A stretch of DNA of 36,129 nt from Hoeflea sp. BRH_c9 (GTDB taxonomy: Bacteria; Pseudomonadota; Alphaproteobacteria; Rhizobiales; Rhizobiaceae): positions 1-36,129 of the forward strand of contig LADQ01000070.1 in the NCBI GenBank assembly GCA_000961635.1. Direction: 5' to 3'. This document shows positions 1 to 7,753 of the stretch, one piece after another (position 1 is the stretch's first letter; each line of letters opens with the position of its first letter). The notes below the pieces were generated by a model. The model was given only the letters and a program-made list of their open reading frames with translations, made no database searches and was not told where the DNA came from. The position numbers were made by a program, and so were the translations under genes.

Positions 1-477
1 CAGAATGCCGCGGCCGCCGGTGGCTTTCTGCAGCGAGGTGGCGCCGGCCTGGATCGCCAGACGGCCGGCGACTTCCGACATCGGCGCCAAGAGCGGCAGG
101 CCACCGCGATCGTCGGTCACGGTCTCGTAGGCAATCGCCGTGCAGCCCGAGGCCAGCAGGCCCTTGGTCTGTTCGGGATCCGGAGCCAGGTGCAGATAGG
201 TGTAGAGCAACTGTCCCTCGCGCAGCTGCGCCCATTCGGACGGCTGCGGTTCCTTGACCTTGACCACCATGTCGCAGCGCTCGAAGATTTCCCTGGCGCT
301 GCCCACAATCTTCGCACCGGCGGCCTGATAGACCGCGTCATCCGCGCCTATGCCCATGCCTGCCGTGGTCTCAATGATAACCTCATGGCCATGCGCCACA
401 TATTCGCGCACCGCGTCCGGCGTCAGTCCGACGCGGTACTCATGATTCTTGATTTCACTGGGGCAGCCGACGCGCAT
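1..477 (-). CDS. ald: Alanine dehydrogenase (5' part; cut by window edge)
   Basis: Catalyses NAD-dependent reversible deamination of L-alanine to pyruvate and ammonium in the cytoplasm. Only the first 159 codons are present; the reading frame is open to base 1. The N-terminus reads MRVGCPSEIKNHEYRVGLTP, the classic Ald/PntA-type start, followed by the substrate-pocket stretch VVKVKEPQPSEW and the AYETV segment of the N-terminal domain. The start is fixed by a GGAGGAG Shine-Dalgarno 6-8 bases upstream. It is transcribed divergently from an Lrp/AsnC gene, the usual aldR-ald arrangement in rhizobia, so alanine-responsive activation by that regulator is likely (inference). The NAD-binding domain lies outside the window. 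Confidence 0.95.
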   Translation of the reverse strand, partial: MRVGCPSEIKNHEYRVGLTPDAVREYVAHGHEVIIETTAGMGIGADDAVYQAAGAKIVGSAREIFERCDMVVKVKEPQPSEWAQLREGQLLYTYLHLAPDPEQTKGLLASGCTAIAYETVTDDRGGLPLLAPMSEVAGRLAIQAGATSLQKATGGRGIL

Positions 478-596
478 TGATATCTCCTCCGAGCGGTGCT
501 TGGCGCGGGACGCGCCATTTCCGGTTTCAATGCAGCCAATTCAATCATCTCGGCTGTGAAATGTCCTTGCGTAGTCATCTTGTCCAGATCTCGAAA

Positions 597-614
597 TTCG
601 AATATTATTGCGAA
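597..614. promoter_or_regulatory. Candidate Lrp/AldR operator in ald-aldR intergenic region
   Basis: An inverted repeat TTCG-N10-CGAA lies in an AT-rich patch of the 166-base divergent region, about 30 bases before the regulator ATG and 120 bases before ald. Lrp-family regulators often bind loosely palindromic AT-rich sites between themselves and a divergent target. The assignment rests only on position and weak symmetry. Confidence 0.3.
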
Positions 615-643
615 AACTACCGCGATATTCGGACATTCCACAC

Positions 644-1108
644 ATGCATCACCTTGATCCACTCGATATCGCGATTCTGAAGGCGCTTCAGAATGAAGGC
701 CGGATTTCCAACGCGGCGCTGGCCGAGCGTGTCGGCCTGTCGGCATCCGCCTGTTCGCGGCGGCTCGATATTCTGGAAAAATCCGGGGTCATCAAGGGCT
801 ATCACGCGCGGCTGTCGCAAAAGGCGCTCGACTACCGGATGATCGCCATTGTCCACATCTCGCTGTCGGGACAATTCGCCAAGACCCTGACCGAATTCGA
901 AGCCGCGGTTAAGCTTTGTCCCAACATCCTGGTCTGCTACCTGATGAGCGGTGAGTATGATTACATCCTGAGGGTCGCGGCGCGTGATCTCGAGGATTAT
1001 GAACGCATTCACCGCGACTGGCTCTCCGCCCTGCCCCATGTCGTCAAAATCAATTCAAGCTTCGCATTGCGCGAAATCATCGACCGGCCAAATGTCGGCC
1101 TCGATTGA
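644..1108 (+). CDS. aldR: Lrp/AsnC family transcriptional regulator, probable AldR
   Basis: A 154-residue Lrp/AsnC regulator: N-terminal winged HTH (LDIAILKALQNEGRISNAAL, recognition helix around ASACSRRLDILEKSGVI) and a C-terminal RAM/AsnC ligand-binding domain (about residues 65-145, with the GEYDYILRV motif). The ATG at 644 (MHHLDPLD) matches the usual family start. An upstream in-frame TTG at 608 would add an atypical 12-residue extension. No good Shine-Dalgarno precedes 644. It is divergent from ald, so it probably activates alanine catabolism in response to alanine (inference from the rhizobial AldR-AldA precedent). Confidence 0.9.
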   Translation: MHHLDPLDIAILKALQNEGRISNAALAERVGLSASACSRRLDILEKSGVIKGYHARLSQKALDYRMIAIVHISLSGQFAKTLTEFEAAVKLCPNILVCYLMSGEYDYILRVAARDLEDYERIHRDWLSALPHVVKINSSFALREIIDRPNVGLD

Positions 1109-1113
1109 ATAGC

Positions 1114-1128
1114 TGAGTAATTTTGTCA
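1114..1128 (+). promoter_or_regulatory. Candidate iron-responsive operator (RirA-type, TGA-N9-TCA)
   Basis: TGA-GTAATTTTG-TCA lies 60 bases before the start of the siderophore-interacting protein. TGA-N9-TCA is the published core of the RirA iron-responsive operator of rhizobia. It fits a gene that should be repressed in iron-replete cells. The core is short (six fixed bases), so context carries much of the weight. Confidence 0.5.
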
Positions 1129-1187
1129 TGTTTATTTCGCGGATGATCTGATAGGTACGCTCCCAAACTTGAAAACAGGAGTGAGAC

Positions 1188-1931
1188 ATGACGCGTCCCG
1201 AACCCCGCCAGCTCGACGTCCTCGCCAAGACATATGTGACGCCCAACATGCTACGGATCACCCTTGGCGGGCCCGGGCTTGCCGGCTTTCCGACGGAGCA
1301 GACCAGCGCCTATATCAAGTTACGGCTGCCGGATCCGCTGGGCGGCCGCGATGCGATCCGCACCTACACGGTGCGCAGCCAGCGCGAAGGTGAAATCGAT
1401 GTGGATTTCGCCCTGCATGAAATCTGCGGCCCGGCGACGTTCTGGGCGCTGAGCACGGAGGTCGGCTACAGCATCATGGTGGGAGGACCGGGGCCGCGCA
1501 AACTGGTTCATGCCGATGCGGATTGGTTCCTGCTGGTCGGCGACATGACCGCACTGCCGGCGATATCCGGCAATATCGAGCTGCTTCCCAAATCAGCCAA
1601 GGGCATGGCGGTGATCGAGGTGATGACCGAAGCGGATATCCAGGAGATTGAAAAACCTGCGGATTTCACCATTGACTGGGTGATCAACCCGCATCCCGGT
1701 GAAGCCAGCCATCTGTTGCTGGAGCGGGTCCGGCGCCTTGACTGGCCCGCGGGAAAACCATCGGTCTGGGCGGCTTGCGAATTCTCCAGCATGCGTGCCT
1801 TGCGGGACTATTTCCGCGCCGAACGCGGGCTGGACGCAATCAATCTCTATGTCTCCAGCTACTGGAAAGCCGGCAGCGACGAGGATTCGCACAAGATCGC
1901 CAAGCGCGAGGATGCAATCACGTTGGCATGA
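1188..1931 (+). CDS. Siderophore-interacting FAD-binding protein (ferric-siderophore reductase)
   Basis: A 247-residue SIP-family flavoprotein (ViuB/YqjH type) that releases iron from imported ferric siderophores by reduction in the cytoplasm. It has the FAD-binding RTYTVR motif near residue 60, a VGDMTALPAI segment near 117, and the diagnostic C-terminal YWKAGSDEDSHKIAK near 226. Length matches the family. The start is set by an AGGAG seven bases before the ATG. A TGA-N9-TCA element upstream suggests iron control by RirA. It stands alone, with no siderophore transporter in the window. The gene ends at a strong hairpin facing the convergent PRC-barrel gene. Confidence 0.92.
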   Translation: MTRPEPRQLDVLAKTYVTPNMLRITLGGPGLAGFPTEQTSAYIKLRLPDPLGGRDAIRTYTVRSQREGEIDVDFALHEICGPATFWALSTEVGYSIMVGGPGPRKLVHADADWFLLVGDMTALPAISGNIELLPKSAKGMAVIEVMTEADIQEIEKPADFTIDWVINPHPGEASHLLLERVRRLDWPAGKPSVWAACEFSSMRALRDYFRAERGLDAINLYVSSYWKAGSDEDSHKIAKREDAITLA

Positions 1932-1945
1932 GGCGGCACAGACAG

Positions 1946-1974
1946 ACCGGCCGCCGAACGAGCCGGCGGCCGGT
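1946..1974. terminator. Bidirectional hairpin between convergent genes
   Basis: A perfect 11-bp stem (ACCGGCCGCCG with CGGCGGCCGGT) with a 7-base loop sits between the SIP gene and the convergent PRC-barrel gene. There is no T-tract, so it may act as a transcript-end stabiliser or weak terminator. Confidence 0.55.
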
Positions 1975-2045
1975 GGTCTCGTCAGGCTGCGATGCGGCGC
2001 GCTCATGCATCGATCTGAGCGCGCGGGACATCGTCGCCCGCGGGC

Positions 2046-2411
2046 TTAACGCCAGTACGGCGGCTGGCCGTAATGGGCGTACAATTGCGCCTCGGTGGAG
2101 GGCTTCCAGTCGTAGTCGGACCCGGCGCGGTATTTCGGCGCGCCTTCCACCTGCTCCTTGGTGATGTCGGCGCGGTAGCCGCCCAGTTCCTCGTCATACT
2201 TCAGCTTTTCCCAGGGCAGCGGATAGTGATCGTCGCCGATGCCGAAGAAGCCCCCGAAGCTCAGCACGGCATAGCTGACCTTGCCGCCAACCTTTTCGAT
2301 CATGACTTTTTCGATCGAGCCGATGTGCTTGCCGGAGCGATCATAGACCTCGGTGCCGGCAACCTTGTCGCTGCCGATCACGGCGGAATTTTCCTTGGTG
2401 AGTGTGGACAT
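2046..2411 (-). CDS. PRC-barrel domain protein (stress-type)
   Basis: A 121-residue soluble protein with a single PRC-barrel domain. The core runs about residues 15-75 (DRSGKHIGSIEKVMIEK, then SYAVLSFGGFFGIGDDHYPL), followed by a tail rich in Tyr and Trp. PRC-barrels mediate protein-protein contacts in photosynthetic reaction-centre H subunit and RimM; the role of stand-alone rhizobial copies is unknown. The ATG at 2411 was chosen over a longer frame because AAGGAG precedes it at good spacing and family members start MSTLTKE-like. A perfect EcfG promoter lies 107 bases upstream, so induction by general stress is predicted. Confidence 0.9.
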   Translation of the reverse strand: MSTLTKENSAVIGSDKVAGTEVYDRSGKHIGSIEKVMIEKVGGKVSYAVLSFGGFFGIGDDHYPLPWEKLKYDEELGGYRADITKEQVEGAPKYRAGSDYDWKPSTEAQLYAHYGQPPYWR

Positions 2412-2517
2412 GAGTTTCTCCTTTTTGAGTGGCGAAAACCATCGCGTTTTCCGTGTTGGCCGGCATGTCCACGGCAAACCGGCTAGGGTTTGCCGATGTC
2501 GCCGGCCATGTTGCAAC

Positions 2518-2542
2518 AACGCTGGAAGAGCATCCTCGTTCC
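2518..2542 (-). promoter_or_regulatory. EcfG-type promoter upstream of PRC-barrel gene
   Basis: On the minus strand: GGAAC (2542-2538), 16-base spacer, CGTT (2521-2518). A perfect match to the alphaproteobacterial general-stress consensus. It implies an untranslated leader of roughly 100 bases before the gene starting at 2411. Confidence 0.75.
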
Positions 2543-2652
2543 GAAATAGATTTGGATGTTTTCAAGGCGGCAGCGCCCATTTGGAGCCGCATTTCGGCCG
2601 ATCCCATGGCAGGCCGCGCGCAGGCCACGACGGGCGTACTTGCCATAAAATA

Positions 2653-3486
2653 TCAACTTGAAACCGGTTCGCCGCCATTCGGGTGCAGCACCTGGCCCGA
2701 CATGTAGCTCGAATCCTCGCAGGCCAGGAACAGAAAGCTGGGCGCCACTTCATTGGGCTGGCCGGGCCGGCCCAGCGGCGTGTCGCGTCCGAAACTTTCC
2801 ACTTTCTCCGGCGGGAAGGTGGCGGGGATCAGCGGCGTCCATATCGGACCCGGCGCAACCCCGTTGACGCGAATGCCTTCGGGCGCAAGCTTGTGCGCGA
2901 GCCCACGAACCAGCGAGACAATTGCGCCTTTTGTCGAGGCATAGTCGATCAGCAGATCCTGGCCGCGATAGGCGGTCACAGAGGTGGTGCAGATGATCGT
3001 TGACCCGGCATCAAGATGCGGCAGCGCCGCCTGGATGACGAAGAACTGGCCAAACACATTGGTCTCGAAGGTTTCGCGCAATTGCGTCTCCGAAATGTCC
3101 TCGGGCCGCTCCTGCGGGTGCTGCTCGGCGGCATTGACGATGACGATGTCGAGCTGGCCGAAACATTCGACCACCTTGCCGATCGACTTGTCGCAAAACT
3201 CCCGGTCACCGACATCGCCCTGGATCGCAATGGCCTTGGAACCCTCGCCCTGAACCAGCCTGACTGTATCCTGCGCATCCTCCATCTCATCCTTGAAAAG
3301 AATGGCAAGTTGCGCGCCCTCGCGCGCGAACAGCCGCGCCGTCGCCCGGCCAATGCCGGAATCGCCGCCGGTGATCAGCGCCACCTTGCCGTCGAGCCGC
3401 CCGGATCCGGGATAGCGGGGTTCGTGGATGGGCTTGTCCTGCATCCTGGATTCGTGGCCGGGTTGATCGTGCTGGACCATGGTCAT
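2653..3486 (-). CDS. SDR family NAD(P)-dependent oxidoreductase (stress-type)
   Basis: A 277-residue short-chain dehydrogenase of the YghA/general-stress-protein-39 type, with a His-rich N-terminal extension of about 45 residues before the Rossmann fold. Visible motifs: cofactor loop TGGDSGIGRATA near residue 40, NAAEQH, catalytic Ser in TTSVTAY, and catalytic Tyr/Lys in the YASTKG motif. The substrate is unknown. The ATG at 3486 follows AGGAG by 6 bases; another in-frame ATG is two codons later. A one-mismatch EcfG promoter lies upstream, back-to-back with the EcfG promoter of the DUF3008 gene. Related SDRs are stress-induced in many bacteria, which agrees. Confidence 0.9.
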   Translation of the reverse strand: MTMVQHDQPGHESRMQDKPIHEPRYPGSGRLDGKVALITGGDSGIGRATARLFAREGAQLAILFKDEMEDAQDTVRLVQGEGSKAIAIQGDVGDREFCDKSIGKVVECFGQLDIVIVNAAEQHPQERPEDISETQLRETFETNVFGQFFVIQAALPHLDAGSTIICTTSVTAYRGQDLLIDYASTKGAIVSLVRGLAHKLAPEGIRVNGVAPGPIWTPLIPATFPPEKVESFGRDTPLGRPGQPNEVAPSFLFLACEDSSYMSGQVLHPNGGEPVSS

Positions 3487-3515
3487 GATCTTCTCCTGTT
3501 CGATTACGCAAACCA

Positions 3516-3540
3516 AACTCGCAGCGGCTTGGAAAGTTCC
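3516..3540 (-). promoter_or_regulatory. EcfG-like promoter (one mismatch) for SDR gene
   Basis: Minus strand: GGAAC (3540-3536), 16-base spacer, AGTT (3519-3516), against consensus CGTT. It lies 30 bases before the SDR start codon and is divergent from the perfect EcfG promoter at 3616-3640. Confidence 0.45.
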
Positions 3541-3615
3541 GGCCCATTAACGGGTCACCGGATCCGCCGCGGCGGCGCTTTGCACCAGCAACCAACTGCG
3601 GAAGGTGCGCATGTG

Positions 3616-3640
3616 GGAACCAGATTTCAGGTTCGCCGTT
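3616..3640 (+). promoter_or_regulatory. EcfG-type promoter for DUF3008 gene
   Basis: GGAAC (3616-3620), 16-base spacer, CGTT (3637-3640): a perfect general-stress promoter 36 bases before the start codon of the DUF3008 gene. Confidence 0.8.
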
Positions 3641-3676
3641 TCTCTCAAACGGACATCAAAACCAAAGGAGTTGACC

Positions 3677-3865
3677 ATGCCCGCAAAATCGAAAGCCCAG
3701 CAGAAAGCCGCCGGCGCGGCCTTGTCGGCCAAGCGCGGCGAGACCAAGGTCGCCGATCTCAAGGGGGCGTCGCGCGAGATGTATGACAGCATGAGCGAGA
3801 AGGAGCTCGACGAACTGGCCTCGACCGAACGGCAGGAACTGCCCGAACATGTGTCCAAGGATTAG
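3677..3865 (+). CDS. DUF3008 family small protein
   Basis: A 62-residue, highly charged cytoplasmic protein beginning MPAKSKAQQKAAGAAL and ending QELPEHVSKD. This is the DUF3008 signature: a Lys/Ala-rich N-terminus followed by an acidic helical part with SMSEKELDELAST. Function is unknown; the composition suggests a disordered or nucleic-acid-associated stress protein (inference). The start is set by AAAGGAG. The perfect EcfG promoter directly upstream places it in the general stress regulon. Confidence 0.88.
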   Translation: MPAKSKAQQKAAGAALSAKRGETKVADLKGASREMYDSMSEKELDELASTERQELPEHVSKD

Positions 3866-4154
3866 AGTCTTGCCACTTGGGTGGGTCGCTCGAACACCAC
3901 CTCGCCATGCCAGCAATCGCGGCGGCCTTGCGCCTGTCCGGCAATAGCGCTTGCCCGGCGCATGCAAGGCGGCTGAGACGGAGGCGCGCGCTGCTCATAT
4001 TCGGCAGACCACCGCTTGACAGTGCGTATCGCTGTTTGCAGATATGCGCCCCAGCTTCCTGATCTTCGCATCATTAAATTGCATGGGCAGAAGGCCCGCC
4101 GCTCTTGCTACAGATATGCCGCAGCGACGAATGACAACCTCCATGGGGAACCCT

Positions 4155-4523
4155 ATGAAACTTATCAGTTTGAGCGCCGCCCTGATTTTCGCTTCATTCG
4201 TATCGGCAACCGGAGCCCTGGCTCAGACCGGATCCGAATGCGTGTTCACAATTCACAACGACACCGAAGAGAACACTTTGACCGGCTTCTACACAAGCGA
4301 CGATGATGGCGCGAGCTGGAGCGCCAACTGGCTTGGCCGGAACATGAAACCGGGTCAATCAGCGGTCGCGGAATTTACCGCCGATACCTGTGCCTGCGAT
4401 CAGGTATTCCAGGCTGGGTGGCTCGACGTCAACGGCGGCGAAACCCTGGACGAAGAGCACACGATCGACATCTGCGAAGCCAGCAATGTCTATCTCGGCG
4501 ACAACGAAGTCAGCTTCGACTGA
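4155..4523 (+). CDS. Secreted/periplasmic protein of unknown function
   Basis: A 122-residue protein with a clear Sec signal peptide (MKLISLSAALIFASFVSATG, cleavage after GALA-Q near residue 23). The mature part starts with TGSECVFTIHNDTEE and has four Cys (one in CVF, two in CAC, one in DIC), so disulfide bonding is likely. It is acidic and ends QVSFD-like (EVSFD). Possibly a small beta-sandwich; I do not recognise a family with certainty. The start was chosen for the signal peptide; longer in-frame starts would bury it. No stress promoter was seen in the 289 bases upstream. A strong hairpin follows. Confidence 0.75.
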   Translation: MKLISLSAALIFASFVSATGALAQTGSECVFTIHNDTEENTLTGFYTSDDDGASWSANWLGRNMKPGQSAVAEFTADTCACDQVFQAGWLDVNGGETLDEEHTIDICEASNVYLGDNEVSFD

Positions 4524-4558
4524 CAGCGTCCCTGTTTGAAAATTCAGGGAGAGAACAG

Positions 4559-4585
4559 CGGCGCGGAACCATCGGTCCCGCGCCG
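4559..4585. terminator. Strong hairpin between secreted protein and hlyU genes
   Basis: An 8-bp GC stem (CGGCGCGG with CCGCGCCG) is extended by further pairs after one mismatch, with a tiny loop and a short T-run soon after. It lies between convergent genes (ends at 4523 and 4645) and probably terminates the plus-strand transcript. Confidence 0.6.
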
Positions 4586-4644
4586 TCGACTTTTGACAAA
4601 AGTGATCGCCGCACGGATCCACCGGCAATCATGGGCGCATCGCA

Positions 4645-4941
4645 CTACCGGAACAGCGCAGCCCCCTGCTCATCGATGATCTGGCGCGCCTTGCGCAGCG
4701 TCGCCGCCTCGACCTCGTCGCGGTTTGAAAAAATGTCGGCGCGGATGAACTTGTGCTCCCTGGCGTCCTCGCCTTGAGCCTGGACAATGCGACCGGCGAG
4801 CCGCCATTGCCCGCCCTCTGCGATGGGTTCGGCATAGATCAGGCAATCCTTGTAGGAATCGGGCTCATTGGCCGCCTGCGGCGGGTTTGCCGACGCGCCG
4901 CCGCCAAAGAGATTGCGGATACTGTCCAGAATTCCGGCCAT
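4645..4941 (-). CDS. HlyU family protein
   Basis: A 98-residue protein of the HlyU family: an N-terminal short amphipathic segment (MAGILDSIRNLFGGG), a linker, then the conserved core with GGQWRLAGRI, REHKFIRADIF, TLRKARQIIDEQG. Vibrio HlyU activates haemolysin genes, but the widespread alphaproteobacterial homologues are uncharacterised, so a regulatory role is only by name. The start at 4941 follows GAGGAG; a longer frame to 5010 has a low-complexity Asp run and no ribosome site. Divergent from cpdB across 217 bases. Confidence 0.85.
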   Translation of the reverse strand: MAGILDSIRNLFGGGASANPPQAANEPDSYKDCLIYAEPIAEGGQWRLAGRIVQAQGEDAREHKFIRADIFSNRDEVEAATLRKARQIIDEQGAALFR

Positions 4942-5158
4942 GCCATGCTCCTCACTGTCATCGTCGTCATCTGATGCCGCGGAAGGTGGACCCCACTCGC
5001 CGGTCACCAATTCAGTTGCGAAAGCGTCATCTCGGGATCACACTCGGCGCCTATGCCTCGCCGGCGAAGCCAGCGAGCAGGCAACCAGGCCAGAGTCGCG
5101 CCCATGCGCCGGACGGTCCGCAAGGCATTCTTTTAGATCAATCGTGAGGAGAAAGTCC

Positions 5159-7150
5159 ATGAAAGACCAAAGCGTTCACACCATGCTGCATCCGATATCG
5201 CGCCGGGCCCTGCTTTCCGGCATCGCGGCAACGGGAACCCTTGCCTTCGTCCACCCTTTTACCGCGCGCGCCAACGCCAATCAGGCGCATCTGCGCATCA
5301 TGGAAACCACCGACCTGCATGTGCATGTCTTTCCTTATGATTATTACGGCGACAAGCCCAACGACAGCATGGGACTGGCCCGCACCGCCTCGATCATCGA
5401 CCAGATCCGCGCCGAGGCCCGCAACTCGATCCTCGTCGACAATGGCGATTTCCTGCAGGGAAATCCGATGGGTGACTACATCGCCTATGAGCGCGGCATG
5501 AAGGAAGGCGACATGCACCCGGTGATTTCCGCCATGAATGTGCTGGGTTATGACGGCGGCACGCTCGGCAATCACGAGTTCAACTATGGCCTCGACTTCA
5601 TGTTCAAGGTCATCGCCGGCGCCAACTTCCCAATGGTCTGCGCCAATCTGACCAAGGGCGCGCTCGCCGCCAATCCGCGCGACGATGATCTGTTCCTCAA
5701 GCCTTATATCATCATTGACCGCACCATCACCGATGGCGCCGGCGCCGGGCATAAGATCAGGATCGGCCTGATCGGCTTTGTCCCGCCGCAGATCATGACC
5801 TGGGATTCCCGTCACCTGACCGGCAACGCCGCCACCCGCGACATCGTCAAGACGGCCGAAGCCTGGGTTCCGCAAATGCGCGAGGACGGCGCCGACATCG
5901 TCATCGCCCTGTCCCATTCGGGCATCGGCCAGCAGGACTGGGCCGAAAACCTTGAAAATGCGTCCGTTCCGCTCGCCGCCGTTCCGGGCATCGACGCCAT
6001 CGTCACCGGTCACAGCCATCTCGATTTTCCGGGACCGAAATTTGACGGCGTGGCCGGCGTCGACAACGCCAAGGGCACGATCGCCGGCAAGCCCGGCGTC
6101 ATGGGCGGATTCTGGGGCTCCCATCTCGGCCTCATCGACCTGATGCTGGAACGCGACGGCGGTTCCTGGAAAATCGTCGGGCACACATCCGAAGCCCGGC
6201 CGATTTTCGAGCGTGTCGACAGAAAGGTTGTAGCCCTCGTCGACGACAAGCCCGAAGTGCTCGCCGCCGCCCAGGCCGAGCATGACGCGACGCTCGCCTA
6301 TGTGCGCACCGCCGTGGGCGAGACATCGGCGCCGTTGCACTCCTATTTCGCCCTTGTCGCCGATGATCCCTCGGTGCAGATCGTCAGCCAGGCGCAGACC
6401 TGGTACATCACCGACATGCTCAAGCAGACCGAATGGAAGGACCTACCGGTGCTGTCGGCCGCGGCCCCATTCAAGGCCGGCGGCCGCGGCGGCGCGGACT
6501 ACTACACCGACGTCCCCGCCGGCCCGATCGCCATCAAGAACGTCGCCGATCTCTACCTCTATCCCAACACGGTTCAGGCCGTGGTCATCACCGGCGCGCA
6601 GGTCAAGGACTGGCTGGAAATGTCGGCAGGCATCTTCAATCAGGTCGAACCCGGCGCCAGCGACGTGGAACTGATCAACGGCGATTTCCCGTCCTACAAT
6701 TTCGACGTCATTGACGGCGTCACCTATCAGGTCGACCTCGCCCAGCCGGCCAGATACACGCCCAAGGGTGAACTCCAGACCCCCGAATCCAATCGGATTC
6801 AAAATCTCAGCTTCAACGGACAGCCGGTTGATCCGGAACAGAAATTCGTTGTCGCGACCAACAACTACCGGGGCGGCGGCGGCGGCAATTTCCCGGAAAT
6901 CGGCGCCGACAAGGTGGTCTTCGAGGCGCCCGACACCAACCGCGATGTCATCGTGCGCTACATTGTCGAGCAGGGAACGATCAACCCTTCCGCCGACGCC
7001 AACTGGAGCTTCGCGCCGGTGGAAGGCGCAACCGCGCTGTTCTCAACCGGTCCGAAGGCCAAGGATTTCGTCTCATCGGTCAAGGGCGTTTCAATCGAAT
7101 CCGCGGGCGACGGCGCCGATGGTTTTGCCCTGTTCCGCATCACGCTCTGA
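5159..7150 (+). CDS. cpdB: Bifunctional 2',3'-cyclic-nucleotide phosphodiesterase/3'-nucleotidase, Tat-exported
   Basis: A 663-residue periplasmic nucleotidase that hydrolyses 2',3'-cyclic nucleotides and 3'-nucleotides to scavenge nucleosides and phosphate. A calcineurin-type metallophosphatase domain spans about 44-330, with metal motifs TDLHVHV (51-57), DNGDFLQG, GNHEFNYG, ALSHSG and GHSHLDF. A 5'-nucleotidase C-terminal domain spans about 380-600. The N-terminus carries a twin-arginine motif ISRRALLSG (residues 13-21) with a short hydrophobic stretch and an ANA cleavage site, so Tat export of the folded metal-loaded enzyme is likely. The start at 5159 has GTGAGGAG upstream. The length agrees with CpdB. 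A long perfect hairpin follows. Confidence 0.92.
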   Translation: MKDQSVHTMLHPISRRALLSGIAATGTLAFVHPFTARANANQAHLRIMETTDLHVHVFPYDYYGDKPNDSMGLARTASIIDQIRAEARNSILVDNGDFLQGNPMGDYIAYERGMKEGDMHPVISAMNVLGYDGGTLGNHEFNYGLDFMFKVIAGANFPMVCANLTKGALAANPRDDDLFLKPYIIIDRTITDGAGAGHKIRIGLIGFVPPQIMTWDSRHLTGNAATRDIVKTAEAWVPQMREDGADIVIALSHSGIGQQDWAENLENASVPLAAVPGIDAIVTGHSHLDFPGPKFDGVAGVDNAKGTIAGKPGVMGGFWGSHLGLIDLMLERDGGSWKIVGHTSEARPIFERVDRKVVALVDDKPEVLAAAQAEHDATLAYVRTAVGETSAPLHSYFALVADDPSVQIVSQAQTWYITDMLKQTEWKDLPVLSAAAPFKAGGRGGADYYTDVPAGPIAIKNVADLYLYPNTVQAVVITGAQVKDWLEMSAGIFNQVEPGASDVELINGDFPSYNFDVIDGVTYQVDLAQPARYTPKGELQTPESNRIQNLSFNGQPVDPEQKFVVATNNYRGGGGGNFPEIGADKVVFEAPDTNRDVIVRYIVEQGTINPSADANWSFAPVEGATALFSTGPKAKDFVSSVKGVSIESAGDGADGFALFRITL

Positions 7151-7168
7151 GCGCATCGGCAAAGATTT

Positions 7169-7196
7169 GGTTCCCGGCACGCCTGCGCCGGGAACC
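7169..7196 (+). terminator. Hairpin after cpdB
   Basis: A perfect 10-bp stem (GGTTCCCGGC with GCCGGGAACC) with an 8-base loop starts 18 bases after the stop codon. There is no T-tract behind it, so it may be a weak intrinsic terminator or an RNA 3'-end stabiliser. Confidence 0.6.
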
Positions 7197-7328
7197 GGAC
7201 GCCACACTCCAGCGTGTTTGGCGAGATTCACCCGGCCTTAACCGGTTTCGCTGTTCACGCGTGATTTTAGCAGTTTTGTTACCGCGCGCTGCAACACTTG
7301 ATGTTTTGTAGCCAGGGAAGAGAACAAG

Positions 7329-7646
7329 ATGAAGGGATTGAGAGTACGCGCGATCAAGCGTGACAAGACGCGGCTGTCGGCCCTAATCGACTGCATGGGT
7401 CAGAAGAGCCAGGGCGCGGTGCTGGATCTCTCCCAGCACGGCATCTGTCTGTATCTCAATGACGTCATTCCGGTTGCTGCGGGAGACAAAATCACCGTGG
7501 AGACGGAGGAAATGGGGCTTCTGGTCGGAACCGTCCGCTGGATCAGGCGGCCCCGCATCGGCGCCGAACTGGTGCTCACCTCAAACAACCGGGCCAAGGT
7601 GGAAAGCTATTACCGGCTGTTCAAGGATGATCGCCTGCCCGCCTGA
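7329..7646 (+). CDS. PilZ domain protein (c-di-GMP receptor)
   Basis: A 105-residue stand-alone PilZ domain. Both ligand motifs are intact: RDKTR (RxxxR, residues 11-15) and DLSQHG (D/NxSxxG, residues 33-38), so cyclic-di-GMP binding is expected. It continues through GTVRWIRRPRIGAELV, the usual PilZ beta-barrel end. Likely cytoplasmic adaptor that alters motility or envelope functions on c-di-GMP binding; the target is unknown. Start at ATG 7329 after GGGAAGAGAAC. It stands alone between cpdB and an alpha/beta hydrolase. Confidence 0.9.
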   Translation: MKGLRVRAIKRDKTRLSALIDCMGQKSQGAVLDLSQHGICLYLNDVIPVAAGDKITVETEEMGLLVGTVRWIRRPRIGAELVLTSNNRAKVESYYRLFKDDRLPA

Positions 7647-7753
7647 CGTCCGAGAGAGAACGTGGTGATCATTGCGCCCGGACGTTACCTCACCTAAGCT
7701 CGCGTCAATTCACGCATCGGCCAACGATGGTGACCTGATGGGAGCAATAGGGC

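Noticed and set aside
2429-2707. Plus-strand 92-codon frame between the PRC-barrel and SDR genes
   Set aside because: No ribosome site or family; it overlaps the EcfG promoter of the PRC gene and the end of the SDR gene.
3866-4154. Open frames in the 289-base gap before the secreted protein gene
   Set aside because: Only short overlapping frames in all directions with no ribosome site, no family pattern and no clear promoter; treated as non-coding.
5138-6340. 400-codon minus-strand frame across cpdB
   Set aside because: A codon-bias shadow of cpdB; Gly/Asp/His-rich without any domain pattern.
7191-7216. GGAAC-N17-CGTG before the PilZ gene as an EcfG promoter
   Set aside because: The -10 has a mismatch and the -35 is the arm of the cpdB hairpin terminator; likely coincidence.
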